In this document: piece after piece, positions 13,091 to 23,790 of the stretch
Numbering within the stretch: position 1 is the first letter of the stretch
Layout: every line of letters starts with the position of its first letter
Source: Hirundichthys speculiger
Taxonomy: Eukaryota; Chordata; Actinopteri; Beloniformes; Exocoetidae
NCBI GenBank assembly: GCA_018398805.1
Contig: JAGFBZ010000703.1
Span: forward strand, 186,001 to 250,000
DNA: 64,000 nucleotides
Reading direction: 5' to 3'
Notes under the pieces: model-generated
Seen by the model: the letters and a program-made list of their open reading frames with translations, nothing else
Told to the model about the DNA's origin: nothing
The model's database searches: none
Translations under genes and position numbers: made by a program

Positions 13091-13284
13091 TTATCGGGGC
13101 TATTCGTCGTGATATCGGACTTATCAGGATGACGTCATAATTTCTTGTTATCGGCCCGATAGTTATCGTGCACCCCCACTAAAAACATATTTTATGTCAA
13201 AAATTGGACTGCTTTCTTTTTAACTGAGAGAGAAGTTGGTGTAAGTGGATGATCATTAAATGGCCCCCCCTTGTTGCTCTTAGA

Positions 13285-13425
13285 TGGTAAATGGTAAATG
13301 GACTGGACTTATATAGCGGTTTCCAGACACCATCATGGTGCTCCCAAAGAGCTTTACATTGGCCTCTCATTCACCCATTCACACACTCATTCATACACCA
13401 GTGGGCGGCGTCTGGTAGATGTGCA
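13285..13425. repeat. Dispersed fish repeat (GGTAAATGGTAAATGG type)
   Basis: GATGGTAAATGGTAAATGGA followed by CTTATATAGCGG and AAGAGCTTTACA is a widespread fish retroposon tail. Short fragment only, no gene. Confidence 0.6.
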
Positions 13426-13429
13426 ATGC

Positions 13430-14259
13430 TCATCATTTCTATCTAGCTGATCAAGATCCCTCCGGTCCTGTGGGTCATCTTCTGAAATTTCCTCCACTAC
13501 TAAACTAAACTAAAACGTTACTTTTGCCTCCTCTGAATGCTCAGCAGACCGAGCTTCACTCAAAATTCACGATCCACGTGTACGTGCCTGCATACTTTCT
13601 TTTTGATCATAAGTCTTCTCTAAGAATGATAATCTGCTGTTGGACTAAATGCTTAAACCATCTTGCAAGTAGACGTGAAAGCACAGAATGTTGTAAATCT
13701 GCTTACAGTTACAAAGTTACTGTTCCAGTGGTAAAATAATGTGGGGAAATAATTCAAAGTGGATGACTCATGGCTTTACTAAAGGCAGCACGGCTAATCA
13801 TGTTGCTGGTATGAGCAAAACCCAGGTTTACAAGCTCTCACCGTCTGAGGAAACATTAGGAGTGAAAATAATGAGGTTTGCTCACAGGAAAAATGAATTA
13901 AAGAGAGAATCATGCAATTCTTATGCAGTATCTGAAAGTGTGAAACTCTATCAGTAATTATTAAATTGTGTTGTTCCTTGTGTTTTTTTGTGTGTTTGTA
14001 AATCTTACAGTTCTGTGCAGTTATGACCTCCTCTTTTACTTTTTTTGTATGTAAAAACAAACAAGACAAAAAAAAAAATCAACTGAGTCTTCATGTTAGG
14101 CTCTTAGTAACAGGCAAATACAGCTCAGGTGAACAACATTGCATTACTTTTTTTAACCCTGACGTTATTTATTTGACAAAAATGAACCCAAAAAGGGGGT
14201 GGGTGGGAATCACTGGAATATTAAGTACCCTTAATCCATAGGATACGTTGTCATCAGCC
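13430..14259. other. Intergenic, no recognised feature
   Basis: Several short open frames exist on the plus strand but none resembles a known family and none has splice context. Base composition is ordinary for the region. I see nothing to annotate. Confidence 0.5.
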
Positions 14260-14260
14260 C

Positions 14261-14800
14261 TTGATGAACCAAGGCTACCTGACTACAGCAAAATGGTGCT
14301 ATGTTTATCCACTAGGTGGCAGAAGTGCATTGCATTGGGGACTTTATGTAGACACGACAAGTTCCAGTAAAGAAAACAAGCCTCATGAAAGAAAGAAAAG
14401 AAAACAATCATGGTGTACTACTGTGATTCTGTTTACATCTCGTAGCTCCAAAGCAAAGAAGCTACGCATCTGTCCCTTCATGGCTGACGTGATGTGGGGA
14501 AACTGGCTGAAAGATTTCTCTGTACAGAGAAAACAGAAGGCAGTGATTCAGCGGGAGAGGAAGGACAAAACAGGGAAGAATGTCAACGTGCAGAACCTCA
14601 CAAGAAGTTCCCGACTATGTTCCTATCATTTTGACATGGAAAAGACCAGCACTGACTGCTAGACGAGTGATGATCCTGTCTACTTTGCCTGGATTAACCA
14701 GAGAAGGTCACTAGCGTGGGAAGGACCGGAAGGGCACAGGTCTGCAAAGCCCCAGATGAGCGTGAGCGCCGCCCCCTTACAAGTCATGTTCCACGATACT
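14261..14800 (+). pseudogene. THAP-domain transposon fragment (P-element-like), decayed
   Basis: An open stretch ending at 14662 carries SRLCSYHF, the hallmark C-terminal part of a THAP zinc finger (normally Ser-Arg-(Leu/Val)-Cys-x2-His-Phe), preceded by a lysine-rich region. After the stop the homology continues in other frames with DDPVYF and, near 14740, a stretch coding VCKAP-like residues. The same block recurs at 27580-27770, 34165-34345 and 45715-45905, so this is a dispersed family and not a host gene. THAP fingers occur in P-element-type transposases and their derivatives; the catalytic part is not seen. Confidence 0.55.
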
Positions 14801-15119
14801 TGGGTAGCCTCTGTTGATAACTATAAACCTCCATAAAAGCATTCAGGTATGTGTTTACATAGAGGAAAAGATGCAAACATGCAATCGTTGCTGCACATCA
14901 GTCTCGAAAGGGTGGATTTTAGTGTTGTACTATTAAAAAGATTATTCACAAGTAGAAAGCAGTCAAGACAGTTTAAATTTTACCAGCAAGTTTACCTCAA
15001 AGTCAGACCCTGCAGTGCTCAGATAAATACAAAAAATAATACATCAGATGCCATGTTGAAGTCGATGTCAACACGATTAGAAGAAGACTGAGTGAGCACA
15101 GTTTGTTTGAAATGAGGAA

Positions 15120-15890
15120 GTCTCTTCTCTCAAAAAAGAACGTGGAATCATGACTGAGGTTTTCATCAGAACTAAGCACAGGATTTCTGGACAGTTGAGA
15201 CCAAGATGGATTTATTTGGTCTTAATCCTTAGGAGCATATGTGGCCAAAACCGAACACAGCATTTCAGCAGAAAAACTCTCTTCCACTGTGAAGCACGGT
15301 GGTGGAGGGGCGATGGTTTGGGGTTGTTTTGTCAGTCATGGAGTCAACCATGAGCTCCTCTGTATACTTCAGTATTGTAGAGGCAAATGTGAGGTCATCT
15401 GTCTGATAGTTAAAACTGGGTAATGGAAGAAGATAATGATCTGCAGCCAACCAGCGAATCTACATTAGAGATGCGCGGATAACGTATATTTTAACCCGCA
15501 ACCGCTTCTTAAAATCTCTATCCGCCCGCTATCCATTTGCAGGAACGTTTTTTCACCAATTTTCAAAACCGAACCGACCCGCCATCCTTTTTAATAATAT
15601 GTAAAATATTTTTTCTTATTATTATTATTTGAGTGCTTCAACCGCAACCCGCCCGAATTTAATTAAAGTATTATTTTTTGACGAGTCATCCGCCCGATAT
15701 GCGGATTATCCGCTCCGCCCGCGGGTGCGCGGTTCAACCGCGCATCTCTAATCTACATCAGAATGAAAAATAAAAGGATCATGATTTTGGAAAGGCCTAG
15801 TCAAAGTCTTGCCCTCAACCCAACTGAAATGGTGTGGTGACCCTCAAGATGATCCATAAGCACATCCACCCTGCTAACAAAGGAAAAGAA
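15120..15890 (+). pseudogene. Tc1-like transposase relic, interrupted by a MITE
   Basis: Near 15290 the plus strand reads VKHGGGGAMVWGCF, the well-known block around the second catalytic aspartate of Tc1 transposases. Near 15800 it reads PSQSLALNPTEM, matching the WPSQSPDLNPIE block with the third catalytic residue. The frame is broken and the N-terminal DNA-binding part is not clear. A 285-bp hAT MITE (15466-15750) splits the relic. Confidence 0.75.
15466..15750. mobile_element. hAT-type MITE, 285 bp, 8-bp TSD
   Basis: Ends TAGAGATGCGCGG and (inverted) CCGCGCATCTCTA, flanked by a perfect duplication ATCTACAT (15458-15465 and 15751-15758). The interior repeats CCCGC and CCGCCCG words. It is younger than the Tc1 relic it interrupts. 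Confidence 0.95.
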
Positions 15891-16696
15891 AAGGAAAACT
15901 GCTTGTTTCTACGTAGTTAATGATTTATTTTGGCCAACCGAACATGTTCACCAACATATGTACAATATTTATATTTGCAGTTGTGTACATGTAGCTGTAT
16001 TCCTTTAAATGTTTAGCCCGTAGACCTTACAGCACCATGGCTTCTGTCTCAGCCTCACAGTTCATCTATAATGAGCGACTGCATTTAAAACATGAGGCAG
16101 GAAGTCTTTATTTGGTTATTTAATTTTGTCTGAAACAGTAGCCTGTCTCCAGAAGGCTCTACGTGAGACACGGCATATCTAAACACATTTACAGCCGGAT
16201 GTGACCTTCACAAATCTTCTGAGATGAACATCACTGATGCATGTCCAGTGGCAACTTATCTGCCAGAGTTCTCTGAGAAGCCAATCTGACCTTGGTGCAG
16301 CTTCTTTGAGAAGCTTAATGAAAAGCTGTGTGGTCCATCAACTCTCTGTTTATGCAATTAGAGAGCCCATGCCTTTGTGAAGCATTGAATTCTATTCCTG
16401 TATGATCTCTGTGCACGGTCATTATGCAACCACACGCCCATTCTTGTTTTATTTTATTATGTTCTGCCTCGCCAGCACTAAAACGTTTAGAAATATTTCT
16501 CGTGGATAACAGATGTAGCAGTAAATCACTTCTGTTTGTCTCTTGATGAGAAATCAGAAGAACCTAGACCCCTTTCTCCTTCAAAAAAAAATGAGAGGGT
16601 CAGAACACAGACTAAATACACCCAAAAGAACACATTTATGAATCTTTTTTTCTAAAATATGTCATACTACTACTGTCAAAGATCTGTTATGTTACA
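15891..16696. other. Intergenic, no recognised feature
   Basis: AT-rich sequence with no long open frame and no repeat I recognise. The next short gap, 16926-17289, is likewise blank. Confidence 0.5.
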
Positions 16697-16925
16697 TACA
16701 ATGAAAAAAATATAAATACAACACTTCTGTTTTTAATCCCATTTTTCATGAGCTGAACTCAAAAGATCTAAGACTTTTTCTATGTACATAAAAAGCCTAT
16801 TTCTCTCAAATATTGATTAAAGAAATAGGCCTTTTTGTACATAGAAAAAGTCTTAGATCTTTGGGTTCAGTTCATGAAAAATGGGGGCAAAAACAAAAGT
16901 GTTTCATTTATATTTTGTTCACTTT
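16697..16925. mobile_element. Palindromic (foldback) MITE
   Basis: Two arms of about 100 bp are inverted copies: the left arm contains AAAAGATCTAAGACTTTTTC and the right arm its complement, separated by about 25 bp around CTCAAATATTGATTAAAG. The outer ends read AAAATATAAATACAACAC and its inverted partner. This arm sequence is that of a common fish Tc1/mariner-type family from which the middle has been lost. It would fold into a long hairpin if transcribed. Confidence 0.8.
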
Positions 16926-17289
16926 ATGTCACTTTGGGCATTAAGCACCTGTTTCTTCTTCAAGAAAAGGTATGGAGGAAAAAAACAGACTAAATAGACC
17001 ACGTAGAAGACAAATATTCTTACCAAAATATTGCCCCTTACTGTCCAAAATCTATAATTGTACATATGTGTCACATTAGGTATTAATGGTAAATGTATTC
17101 CTCACTGGAAAACAAATCAGTCTTTGCTTTTCGTAAGAGATTTGTCTTTTTATTTGTATTTCCATCAAAATCATGATTTGATGGAATTTGATGATTTGTT
17201 TTCCAACACAGAAAATTGCTAACTGAATAAAAATAAATCAGACAGCATCATGCATTTTATTTAACGACCAAAGTTTGTCACCATTTCAC

Positions 17290-17840
17290 AGGCTCGTGTG
17301 CAACCTGGTCCTGACCATGATCTGAAACATGGACTCTCTTGGAAGGTGGTGGAGTTCTGGAGTTGAGTTATCTGCAGTCCCTTTAAGTAAATGCAAGAGA
17401 ATAACGCTAATTGTGGCCTCTGCCTGAAAGTTCTTGTGCTTCAGTGGCTTCTGGACAACCAGGTAGTTTAAAGTCATGGCAGTGGATTAGCCATGTGTTG
17501 ACATGGGTGACCATTATGATTTGTCAGAACAGGCACCTCCATGTGAGACTTTTACCTTGTGACGCATGCATCTTGGAGGTAAACCCCTCCATGAATGTGT
17601 TGTACTCCTTTACAGTATGTGGCTTGTTGACTTCCACAAATGCTTTGTCTGATTTGCTCCAGCGCTTGAGCTTTGTCTTGAAGTTCAACTGCGCAGTAGG
17701 ATGAGATCAGGGTAACAGATCTGTTGTCACACCACTTGACAATGGTCGTCCGTTCCTCTTCCTCCACCCGGCATCAACAGATCCTCTGCCTCATCTTCAA
17801 ACTGACAACCAGCAGACTGCAGAGTGTTGATAAAAGTCAG
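17290..17840 (-). pseudogene. piggyBac-like transposase relic
   Basis: On the minus strand, 17552-17767 reads TIVKWCDNRSVTLISSY, matching the (V/I)xxWxDNxxVxLxSN block of piggyBac (PGBD-type) transposases. About 40 residues later comes CKGVQHIHGGVYLQDAC, matching the YNxxMGGVDxxD block with its catalytic aspartate region. The aspartate of the GGVD motif is replaced (GGVYLQD). Flanking sequence continues the similarity only in broken form. No intact ends were found. Confidence 0.6.
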
Positions 17841-18167
17841 CCATCATGGCACGCCTTGTCTTTTTCCCAGTAAACACAACTTTGCCAACTGCCCCATGTG
17901 TGGATAGAGACCAGTTAATATTTCTACCTCCTTTACCTCCTTTGCTGCATTTCTGCTGTGATCAACTACTTGAAATACACCATGAGAATGTTATTATTAA
18001 TAAAACACACTTTTTTTTTATTTGGATTGGTTTGAAAATGCTTTGACTTTAATGGTAATGAAATATATTAACTACATATCATTAAATCACCCAAATTAAT
18101 TGAGCAGTTCATAGTAATAGCAGTTTAAAGAAGTCATTTAATATATATTAGGTTTACTTATATATAT

Positions 18168-18325
18168 ATTTTTGGCACTAGTGGCCTCTATTTGACAGTG
18201 AAGAAGAGACAGGAAACAGGGCAGACAGTCATCCAGGCTGGGAGTCGAGCGACCAGCCTGGATCAGAACTGTAGCCTCTGTACATGGGCTGCCTGCCCTG
18301 ACCACTGCGCCACCGGACAGCACGG
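18168..18325 (-). mobile_element. tRNA-derived SINE copy
   Basis: Minus-strand copy of the SINE type at 5944-6135, with head GGCGCAGTGGTCAGGGCAGG, a degenerate B-box region and a TTTCCTGTCTCTTCTTCACT-type 3' body. Confidence 0.65.
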
Positions 18326-18349
18326 ACATTAGGTTTTCTGTGACAATTT

Positions 18350-18805
18350 TAAAGTTAAATGGCCGATGTGAGATCTTTACCTCCGCCAAGGAGGTCATGT
18401 TTTTGCTGGCGTTTATCTGTCTGTTTGTCTGTCTGTGTACAAGATAACTCAAAAAGTTAAGGATGGATTTTGATTAAATTTTCAGGAGTTGTCAGAAATG
18501 TGAAAAGGAAGAACTGATTTCATTTTGAGTGTGATCCGGAAGAAATCCTGGATTTTGGATCAAATTCTCGATAACATTGCGGTCAATGGGGCCGAAAATT
18601 TTCAGTTCTCAATATCTCAGTTAATTATTGTCCAAAACTGATGAAATCTGACTCAGGGATTGACAATGGGAACCTCTATCAAATTTCAAAGGCTGACCCG
18701 GATCTGATCCAGAACGTGGATTTTTTCGCAATCTGTAAATCGCTATATGGGGGAATTGTTGCACTTGGCGGAGGTCTACGCTCTCCGAGTGCTTTTCTAG
18801 TTTTT
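18350..18805. repeat. Dispersed repeat with CCTCCGCCAAG inverted ends
   Basis: The left end TTTACCTCCGCCAAGGAGGT and right end CTTGGCGGAGGTC are inverted, with CTCTCCGAGTGCTTTTCTAG beyond the right end. The interior contains AACTCAAAAAGTTAAGGATG. This is a widespread animal repeat, probably a non-autonomous DNA element; I do not assign a superfamily. Confidence 0.6.
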
Positions 18806-19214
18806 TTTAAATATCAATTTGTTCAAGAAATACGTTTTAATAGGTTAAATGTAATAAAGGGCATGTTGTGTAAGCACTAGAATTCCTAAATGGTTGAATC
18901 TTACCCTTAGTAAGAAGAAACAAGCTTTTAAAAATTAGGTAGTTCTGTCACATTTGTTAACTTGGCACACAGACATCTTGGAAATGTCATGGGACCAGAA
19001 ATCACGTGACCAGTCACATGACCCACCAGGATGTACAGTAGGTGTCCAGGGCATCTAAAGGACTTGCGACAGCTGAGTCTGCGTGGATTCTCATGGGTTA
19101 AAAACATCAGCTGCAATAATTCTATTTTGAATGGAGAGCTTCACTGATTTAGTTTTGAACAGATTTAAAATATTGTATATGTATAACCACTGCATAGTGC
19201 TTGGTTGATAGTGA

Positions 19215-19325
19215 TTGTCTAGGGACAGTAAAATGGGGTAGAGAGAGTGAGGAAGACAGGCAGCAAAGGGTAACAGGCCGGGAGTCGAACCTGTGACTGC
19301 TGCAGGAGAAATGTATTCCTCCTTA
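19215..19325 (-). mobile_element. SINE fragment
   Basis: Partial minus-strand copy of the same tRNA-derived SINE type, containing the B-box region (GTCGAACCTGTGACTGC on the plus strand). The head is truncated. Confidence 0.55.
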
Positions 19326-19515
19326 CGCAGAACACCTGCTTGAAACACTGACGTCTGCAACAGCCTGAAAATTTGCATTTTAATTGATTCACCAATAATT
19401 ACCCAAATATATGGAATGCATGATGACAAAAATGCCTATTGACTGTAATATTAATATTCTCATTCTTTAAAATTCAAATGGGACAAAGTGAGTTACATGA
19501 TAACTGTGGTTTATT

Positions 19516-20660
19516 ATTTCAATTCAATTTCAATTTTATTTGTATAGCGTCTGTTACAATGACAATTGTCTCTAGGCGCTTTACAGAGACCCAGAGCATG
19601 ACCCCCGAGCAAATATCATTAACTAAGATTATAATATTAAATCCAATCAGTGATAATGGCAGGTAAAAAACTCCCACGTAGGGAGAAAAAAACCTTAATG
19701 CCAAACAATGGCAAGGAAAAACTCCACTTTAAGAGGAAGAAACCTTGAGCAGGACCTGGCTCATATGGGGGGACCTTCCTGCCGAAGGCCAGCCGGGTAG
19801 AGAAAGAAAGAGGGGAGACAGGACCGAGAGAAGGATGGAGGACGGAGAGAAGATGGAGGACAGAAAGAGGAGAGCACACAAATGACTAAATACAATGGCC
19901 ATATAAACATAAACAGATGGAGGTAGCAGCACTGGGATGAGATGGCCAGAGGACCAGGTCGCCGATCACCACGTCAGTCGGCACCCAAACACAAGTGGAG
20001 GTGAACCCCGGGATGGACAGAGGATGGAACTGCAAGTCAGCATGAAACCCAGGACACTCTGGCCTGCAAATACACAAAAAGAAAAAGGAGGCAAAACCAG
20101 CACAACAAACCAGAGGAAAGCAAAGAATATGGGGCACAGTTTCAGTAACAAGGTGCTCCCAAATAATTATGAGCTGGAGGAGGAGGAAGGGAGGAGGAAA
20201 GGGAAGACAAAGGAGAAAAGCAGTGGAGACACCACTCAGCAGATCATGTTGGTGTCCCCCTGTAGCGTAGGCCTATAGCAGCATAGCTATGACGAAGCTG
20301 TGATTAAGACGAGCTACTCTAGTCTGAGCTACTACAACTATAGTTATAACTATTAGCCCCTACACACTATAGATTAGACTAATTGTAGGCTTTACTAAAC
20401 AGAAATGTTTTCAATTTAGTTTTAAAAGTGGAGGTGGTGTCAGCCTCCTTAACCCAAAATGGTAGCTGGTTCCATAAAAAAGGTGCCTGGTAGCAGAAGG
20501 CCCGTCCTCCAAATCTACTTTTAGATATTCTAGGAACGACGAGTAACCCTGCACTATGAGAGCGGAGAGCTCTATTAGGAGCATAACATGCTATCAAGTC
20601 TTGTAAATAGCATGGAGCTAGGCCATTAAGGGCTTTATATGCAAGAAGCAGAATTAGCAG
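19516..20660 (-). mobile_element. L2-type LINE, 3' end of ORF2 plus 3'UTR
   Basis: On the minus strand, 20379-20597 encodes the C-terminal tail of an L2-type reverse transcriptase: NRALRSHSAGLLVVPRIS, then GGRAFCYQAPFLWNQLP and FKTKLKTFLFSKAY. A 3'UTR of about 850 bp follows and ends in TACAAATAAAATTGAAATTG, the short tandem tail typical of L2 elements. The reverse transcriptase core and endonuclease are absent, as in most 5'-truncated LINE copies. Related pieces: 35815-36053 (plus) and 55500-56990 (minus). Confidence 0.75.
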
Positions 20661-22040
20661 AACTTAAATAATTATACTGTTTTAAGTAGACTTCTATAAT
20701 ACACTGGCATACCATTTTAAATAGACTAATTTTAATGTGTTTAGTCATGGTTAAGCAAAGAGAAAAAGGACATTATATATTTCTCATTGTAAAAGAAAAT
20801 TCTCCAATCAAATCAAAATCCATTCAATCAAAAATTCCTGCACAAAACTGAAAGATATTAACATAAAAAAAATCTGACTGATATTGTATTAGGTTTAAGA
20901 TTTTTATGTTTTTTTTTAATCACCCTATATAATGACAATAGTTGTATGTCGCCTAGATAAGAAATATTGTCCATGAGACATGAGATGACCAACATGAAAG
21001 AATAATATGAATAATATGGCCTTTAAATAATTTTGTAAATAAAAAAAAAATGTCAGTAGTAATTATCTAACCTGCTGTCAATATATGCTTTTTTTATATA
21101 TATAATTATAGGGTTGTCACATACATTTGGATATTTGAAAATTTAACTGGTGGAGCACAGTTGGTCGGTTCCTGAATCACCCAGGTTAATGACTCAAATC
21201 TTTGTACTGAATCAGGAATCACGAGTCCGAGGTCTCCATTAACTTAGATCCTTTGTCCTCTTATTAGTTACTTAGTAGTAGTTACTAAGTAACTTGTATA
21301 TATAGTTACTTAGTCCTCTGATTAACTAAGTAACTATGGATGGATGGTTCAATTTAACCGTTGTCTTACATTGAACATATCTGAATCTGAATTTTGGTTA
21401 ACTTATAATTGACCCTCCCCAACACACACACAATGACCCTTTTAAGCACAATTAACCAAATGACTGCTGTGGAAATCTTCATTATCTCTCTGTTTTAACC
21501 ACTTGAAACTTAAATAATAAGACTTGGCTTTTGACTGGAATACAATGAATTTATTCTTCATTTGCATGCAAAAGGGATCAGACCTAGACGTCAGCAGGAG
21601 ATGCAGGAATGACCAAGAATATTAGTAAACCAAGTGATTTAAACAGAAGACTAGAATATAATAGACATATGAGGGATAATAACTACATACAAGAGAAACC
21701 CAGTTAGATAGAAGGACCATGGCCAGAACATAATATCAGAAATGGTGATGTTTTTTACATTCCTGTGCAAAATATCACAGATTGACTTTTATGCATACTC
21801 CCCAAAGCTCCAGTTAACCATTACAATGACTTTTCTGCTCTTTTGCATCATGTCCTGACTCTTTATGTATGTTTTTTTCTGTGTATCTTATACTTTTATA
21901 CTTGTGTGTTTTATTCTAATTATACATTATATATTTTAATGTTCGTATAATAAGTAGTAGCTCAGTGGAGCACCCATGATTTTGTTGTACTTGCCCCTGT
22001 ACAATGACAATAAAGCCTATTCTATTCCTGCTAAGTACTT
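20661..22040. other. Intergenic, AT-rich; TTACTTAGT inverted words
   Basis: No open frame of note. At about 21255-21340 the word AGTTACTTAGT and its inverse ACTAAGTAACT are repeated several times and could form alternative hairpins. At about 21985-22015 GTACAATGACAATAAAGCC looks like a retroposon tail. Otherwise I see nothing. Confidence 0.45.
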
Positions 22041-22750
22041 TTTTTAAATTTACTTAACCCTCAATCTCAACCCTCAGTCTCAAAAATGCACACTCCCGCT
22101 AAGTGCAAGTGCTGTCCCAATTCTTAGCAAGTCAAGTTGAGGGACGAGTTTGAGGGCTGTATCGCCCTCAAAATTGAGATTTTCCGACACCACCCTTGGC
22201 AGTAAGGGCTATCCAGAAGGCACTGGGTAATTTAGCCAAGACATCTTCGAAAAGGATGGTGACAAAAAAAGCTAACTACAAACGTAAGTATTTTCGAAAA
22301 TCTTAAAAATATAAATGTTAGGAAACCATTTTATTGTCTTTGTTTGAGACTTTTTTCATGGATTAACATCGTTGTTGCATAACATTTATTTTCTTACTTT
22401 ACTTTACGGGACCGGTCCCGGTCCCGGTCGGCGGTCCTTCATGTTACTTGTATACCTTGTTGGGTAGCCACGATGGACTGGTCCCGGTCGGTCCTGGTCC
22501 GCCGTCCCGGGACCGCGGCGGCCGGAGGTCCCGGTTGGCGGTCCTTCACGTTACTTGTATACCTTGTGTTGCAACGGAGGACTGAATAATGTATCCTCTA
22601 TTGTGTTATTTGCTAATATTATTTGGAGAATATACAGCGCTCTTTTCAGTGTTATCCCTGTGTTACTTCAGGAAATACAGAGACAACACAACACCATATG
22701 CACCACCATCGCCGCAACAAATTCCTCGTATGTGTAAAATCGTACCTGGC
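22041..22750 (+). mobile_element. Unclassified inverted-repeat element, copy 1 (degenerate)
   Basis: It begins TTAACCCTCAATCTCAACCC like the intact copy at 52504-53215 and shares with it several long blocks in opposite orientation: AAGTGCAAGTGCTGTCCC, GATATCG-free GAGGGACGAGTTTGAGGGCT, CTTCGAAAAGGATGGTGAC and GCTAATATTATTTGGAGAAT. On the plus strand one frame reads KCKCCPNS, then (after a stop) VKLRDEFEGCIALKIEI and RHHPW. The inside has a GC-rich block at 22405-22560 containing a partial duplication. The right end has diverged and no clean terminus was found. Confidence 0.65.
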
Positions 22751-22849
22751 AATAAAGTTGATTCTAATTCTGATTCTGGTTTATTGAGACCGGAATGTAT
22801 ACACAACTATGTGACTCGCTAGCCTTCAAAATGTTCAGTGCTCCACTCG

Positions 22850-23020
22850 AACCAAAATTACAACCCTAATTTACAAAATAAAACTAAAACTAACACTGAA
22901 ACTAATAAAAACTAAACTAAAACTAAGGATAAAAAATAATGAATAAAAACTAGCAAAACTGCTCTAAAAATGAATTAAAACTAACTGAATTTGAAAATAA
23001 AAACTAAAACTAATGGTAAA
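22850..23020. repeat. (ACTAAA)n-like low-complexity tract
   Basis: AAACTAAAACTAACACTGAA and related units over about 170 bp. Simple-sequence DNA, no gene. Confidence 0.8.
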
Positions 23021-23177
23021 TCCAAAACTATTATAACCCTGCTGCCACGGTCACAGAGCCGCAGCAACCTGGTTGTGGGTGGTCTTCAATTAAATCACAT
23101 AAGGCATGCAAATGAAAAGAATAGGAAGGTGAATTTTGTTCAAATATTCTTCATTTTTGATGGATTACTGTACAGCA

Positions 23178-23345
23178 GTGCTTCTCAATTATTTTCTGCT
23201 GTGCTCCCCCCAGGAAAAAGAAAACATTTCACGCCCCCCCACCCCCATCTACTCTGCCACCCCGACTATAAATAGTATCATTTGTCTATAAAATTGTTAG
23301 TACACCTCTGTATAACACTGTATCCCTATTAACATTAAGGGGAAA
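23178..23345. mobile_element. hAT-type MITE end (family of 56003-56659)
   Basis: CAGTGCTTCTCAATTATTTT at the left is the same terminus as the right end of the element at 56003-56659 in inverted form, followed by the same C-rich stretch and TATCCCTATTAACATTAAGG. Only about 165 bp is present, ending close to the region that should hold the AP-2 alpha promoter. Confidence 0.7.
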
Positions 23346-23459
23346 AAAAAGAAATATGCATCAACTTATAACTTTAAGAATAACTTTATTAAAATTGTTT
23401 TTTAGTCAGTAAAGATTTAAATAAATTGATCAATCAGTACCAAGCAAATCAAGAATGTA

Positions 23460-23790
23460 CATCCATGTATCCTACAGGCTTTCCAAAGGAAGCTTCGCCT
23501 CTCTGCGGGATAAAGCGGTACTACGCGGCGCTGTTGGTATAGTGAGCGCAGTAACTATGAATGGAACGGAGCCCTGCACTAGGCTGCCGGTGCAGGGTGC
23601 AGTCCGCCAGATATCGGACGCAGCCGCAGTTCGTCTGGTTCCTGTCTCCGTCATATATCGGGGCTCCCTGTACTTCACAACGCTTCCTCGCCGTTCAGCA
23701 AAAATTAACTTTCAAACAAAGTTCTTCAACATAACCGAGTCATTTCTGAGTATTCAAGAGAAACCACTGGATTAACAGGGAGAGAGCAAA
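23460..23790 (+). promoter_or_regulatory. AP-2 alpha 5'UTR / promoter candidate
   Basis: The sequence directly upstream of the AP-2 alpha start codon is richer in GC and CpG than its surroundings (for example GCGGTACTACGCGGCGCTG). It likely holds the transcription start and the 5'UTR. An open reading frame that includes an ATG at about 23556 runs to a stop at 23773-23775, 15 bp before the main start. If the transcript begins upstream of that ATG, it would be an upstream ORF. No TATA box is evident. Confidence 0.4.

Larger units (their letters stand above)
9179..13178. mobile_element. 4.0-kb hAT-type element with nested insertions, 8-bp TSD
   Basis: The left end TGGAGATGCACAATAACT and the inverted right end TGGGGGTGCACGATAACT match at 15 of 18 positions. 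Both are flanked by the 8-bp duplication CTAAAAAC (9171-9178 and 13179-13186). Subterminal CCGATAAC-type words occur at 9220-9290 and, inverted, at 13090-13165. The inside holds a Tc1-type MITE (9525-9891), AT microsatellites, a 50-base T run, and a second hAT relic (11683-13090). At 10115-10405 there is an open stretch of 96 codons on the plus strand with no family I recognise. An intact transposase is not present. Confidence 0.8.

Noticed and set aside
19937..20278. 113-codon open frame on the plus strand
   Set aside because: It lies antisense in the 3'UTR of the L2 LINE and has no independent support.
23455..23775. 106-codon open frame before AP-2 alpha
   Set aside because: No family similarity; kept only as a possible upstream ORF because it lies in the probable 5'UTR.
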